From Pseudomonadota bacterium (lineage in GTDB: Bacteria > Pseudomonadota > Alphaproteobacteria > Rhizobiales > Xanthobacteraceae), in the NCBI GenBank assembly GCA_023404705.1, contig JAEYAU010000034.1:1-14663 (forward strand): 14,663 nt of DNA. Direction: 5' to 3'. This document shows, in pieces, positions 14,312 through 14,663 of this stretch; position 1 is the stretch's first letter; each line of letters opens with the position of its first letter. Made by a program: the position numbers and the translations under genes. The notes beneath the pieces were generated by a model. The model had not been told where the DNA came from, ran no database searches, and was given only the letters and a program-made list of their open reading frames with translations.

Positions 14312-14663
14312 ATGCATGGCGGCTTCCGACGCGATCAGCCCGTCTTTCGCGATCTCGGCGCGTTCCTCTCTCATCTCGATCAGCGCGGCGAGCTCACGCG
14401 CATCACCGAGCCCGTCTCCACGGTGCTCGAAGCGACCGAGATCCATCGTCGTGTGATCGCCAAGGGCGGCCCCGTGCTGCGCTTTGCGCAGCCAATCGCG
14501 ACGGACGGCCGCATCCTCGGTGTCCCGCTGGTCGTCAATCTGTTCGGCACGGTCGCGCGCGTCGCGCTCGGCCTCGGCACGACGCCGGCGCATCTTGTCG
14601 AGCTCGGCGAGTTCCTCGCCGTTCTGCGGCAGCCGGTGCCGCCGCGCGGGCTCGGCGAGGCGC
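14312..14663 (+). CDS. ubiD: UbiD-family prenyl-FMN-dependent decarboxylase, N-terminal part (cut by window edge)
   Basis: The first 117 codons are present. FRDLGAFLSHLDQRGELTRI (residues 12-31), AKGGPVLRF and NLFGTVARVALGLG match the N-terminus of 3-octaprenyl-4-hydroxybenzoate carboxy-lyase (compare GGPALLF and NLFGTPKRVAMGMG in E. coli UbiD). The enzyme removes the ring carboxylate of the prenylated 4-hydroxybenzoate during ubiquinone synthesis and needs the prenyl-FMN made by UbiX. ATG 14312 is the only plausible start in a frame open from 14243, with a weak GGGCCGG upstream. The catalytic and cofactor-binding part lies outside the window, so substrate assignment rests on N-terminal similarity and context. 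The gene is divergent from ubiT. Confidence 0.88.
   Translation, partial: MHGGFRRDQPVFRDLGAFLSHLDQRGELTRITEPVSTVLEATEIHRRVIAKGGPVLRFAQPIATDGRILGVPLVVNLFGTVARVALGLGTTPAHLVELGEFLAVLRQPVPPRGLGEA

Noticed and set aside
1..14663. Mobile elements, attachment sites, tRNAs, CRISPR arrays
   Set aside because: I saw no transposase or integrase reading frames, no direct-repeat arrays and no tRNA-like cloverleaf; composition is uniform across the window.

Overview
The window looks like part of a high-GC alphaproteobacterial chromosome from a cd1-type denitrifier. It resembles the Paracoccus/Hyphomicrobiales arrangement: the NirS sequence, the order nirS-E-C-F-DL-G-H-J-N and a divergent nirI-type gene all point that way. 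The genus cannot be fixed from this window. Every base falls in or close to a recognisable gene. There are no tRNAs, rRNAs, insertion sequences or CRISPR arrays, and no gene-free gap exceeds about 160 bases.

Layout. (1) At 1-373 on the minus strand lies the 5' end of a NirI/NosR-family flavoprotein regulator, cut by the window edge. (2) At 374-530 is a divergent control region with two FNR/NNR-type palindromes (427-440 and 455-468). (3) At 531-10079 on the plus strand is one tightly packed operon: nirS (cytochrome cd1 nitrite reductase), nirE, nirC, nirF, a fused nirDL, nirG, nirH, nirJ, nirN and a CbiX/SirB-like chelatase gene. Most junctions overlap by 4-44 bases; only nirS and nirE are separated, by 83 bases holding a GC-rich hairpin. 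(4) At 14208-10018 on the minus strand is a second tightly coupled operon running towards the first: ubiT, ubiU, ubiV, nnrS, ubiX. Its last gene overlaps the last gene of the nir operon tail to tail by 62 bases. (5) From 14312 to the window end on the plus strand is the start of ubiD, divergent from ubiT. One FNR-like palindrome (14264-14277) lies between them.

How the genes work together. NirS reduces nitrite to nitric oxide in the periplasm and needs heme d1. NirE makes precorrin-2 from uroporphyrinogen III, and the CbiX-like protein may insert the iron. NirDL, NirG and NirH decarboxylate siroheme, NirJ (radical SAM) remodels the side chains, and NirF and NirN finish the cofactor in the periplasm. 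NirC is a c-type electron carrier or assembly factor. The opposing operon pairs the oxygen-independent ubiquinone hydroxylation proteins UbiT/U/V with UbiX (prenyl-FMN synthase), NnrS (nitrosative-stress membrane protein) and, divergently, UbiD (prenyl-FMN decarboxylase). The locus therefore couples nitrite respiration with anaerobic synthesis of the quinone that feeds it. The FNR-type sites in front of both blocks suggest shared control by oxygen and nitric oxide.

The individual families are known. The most noteworthy features are the packaging of an anaerobic ubiquinone module (including decarboxylation genes and nnrS) against the nir operon, and the divergent two-half chelatase at the end of that operon.
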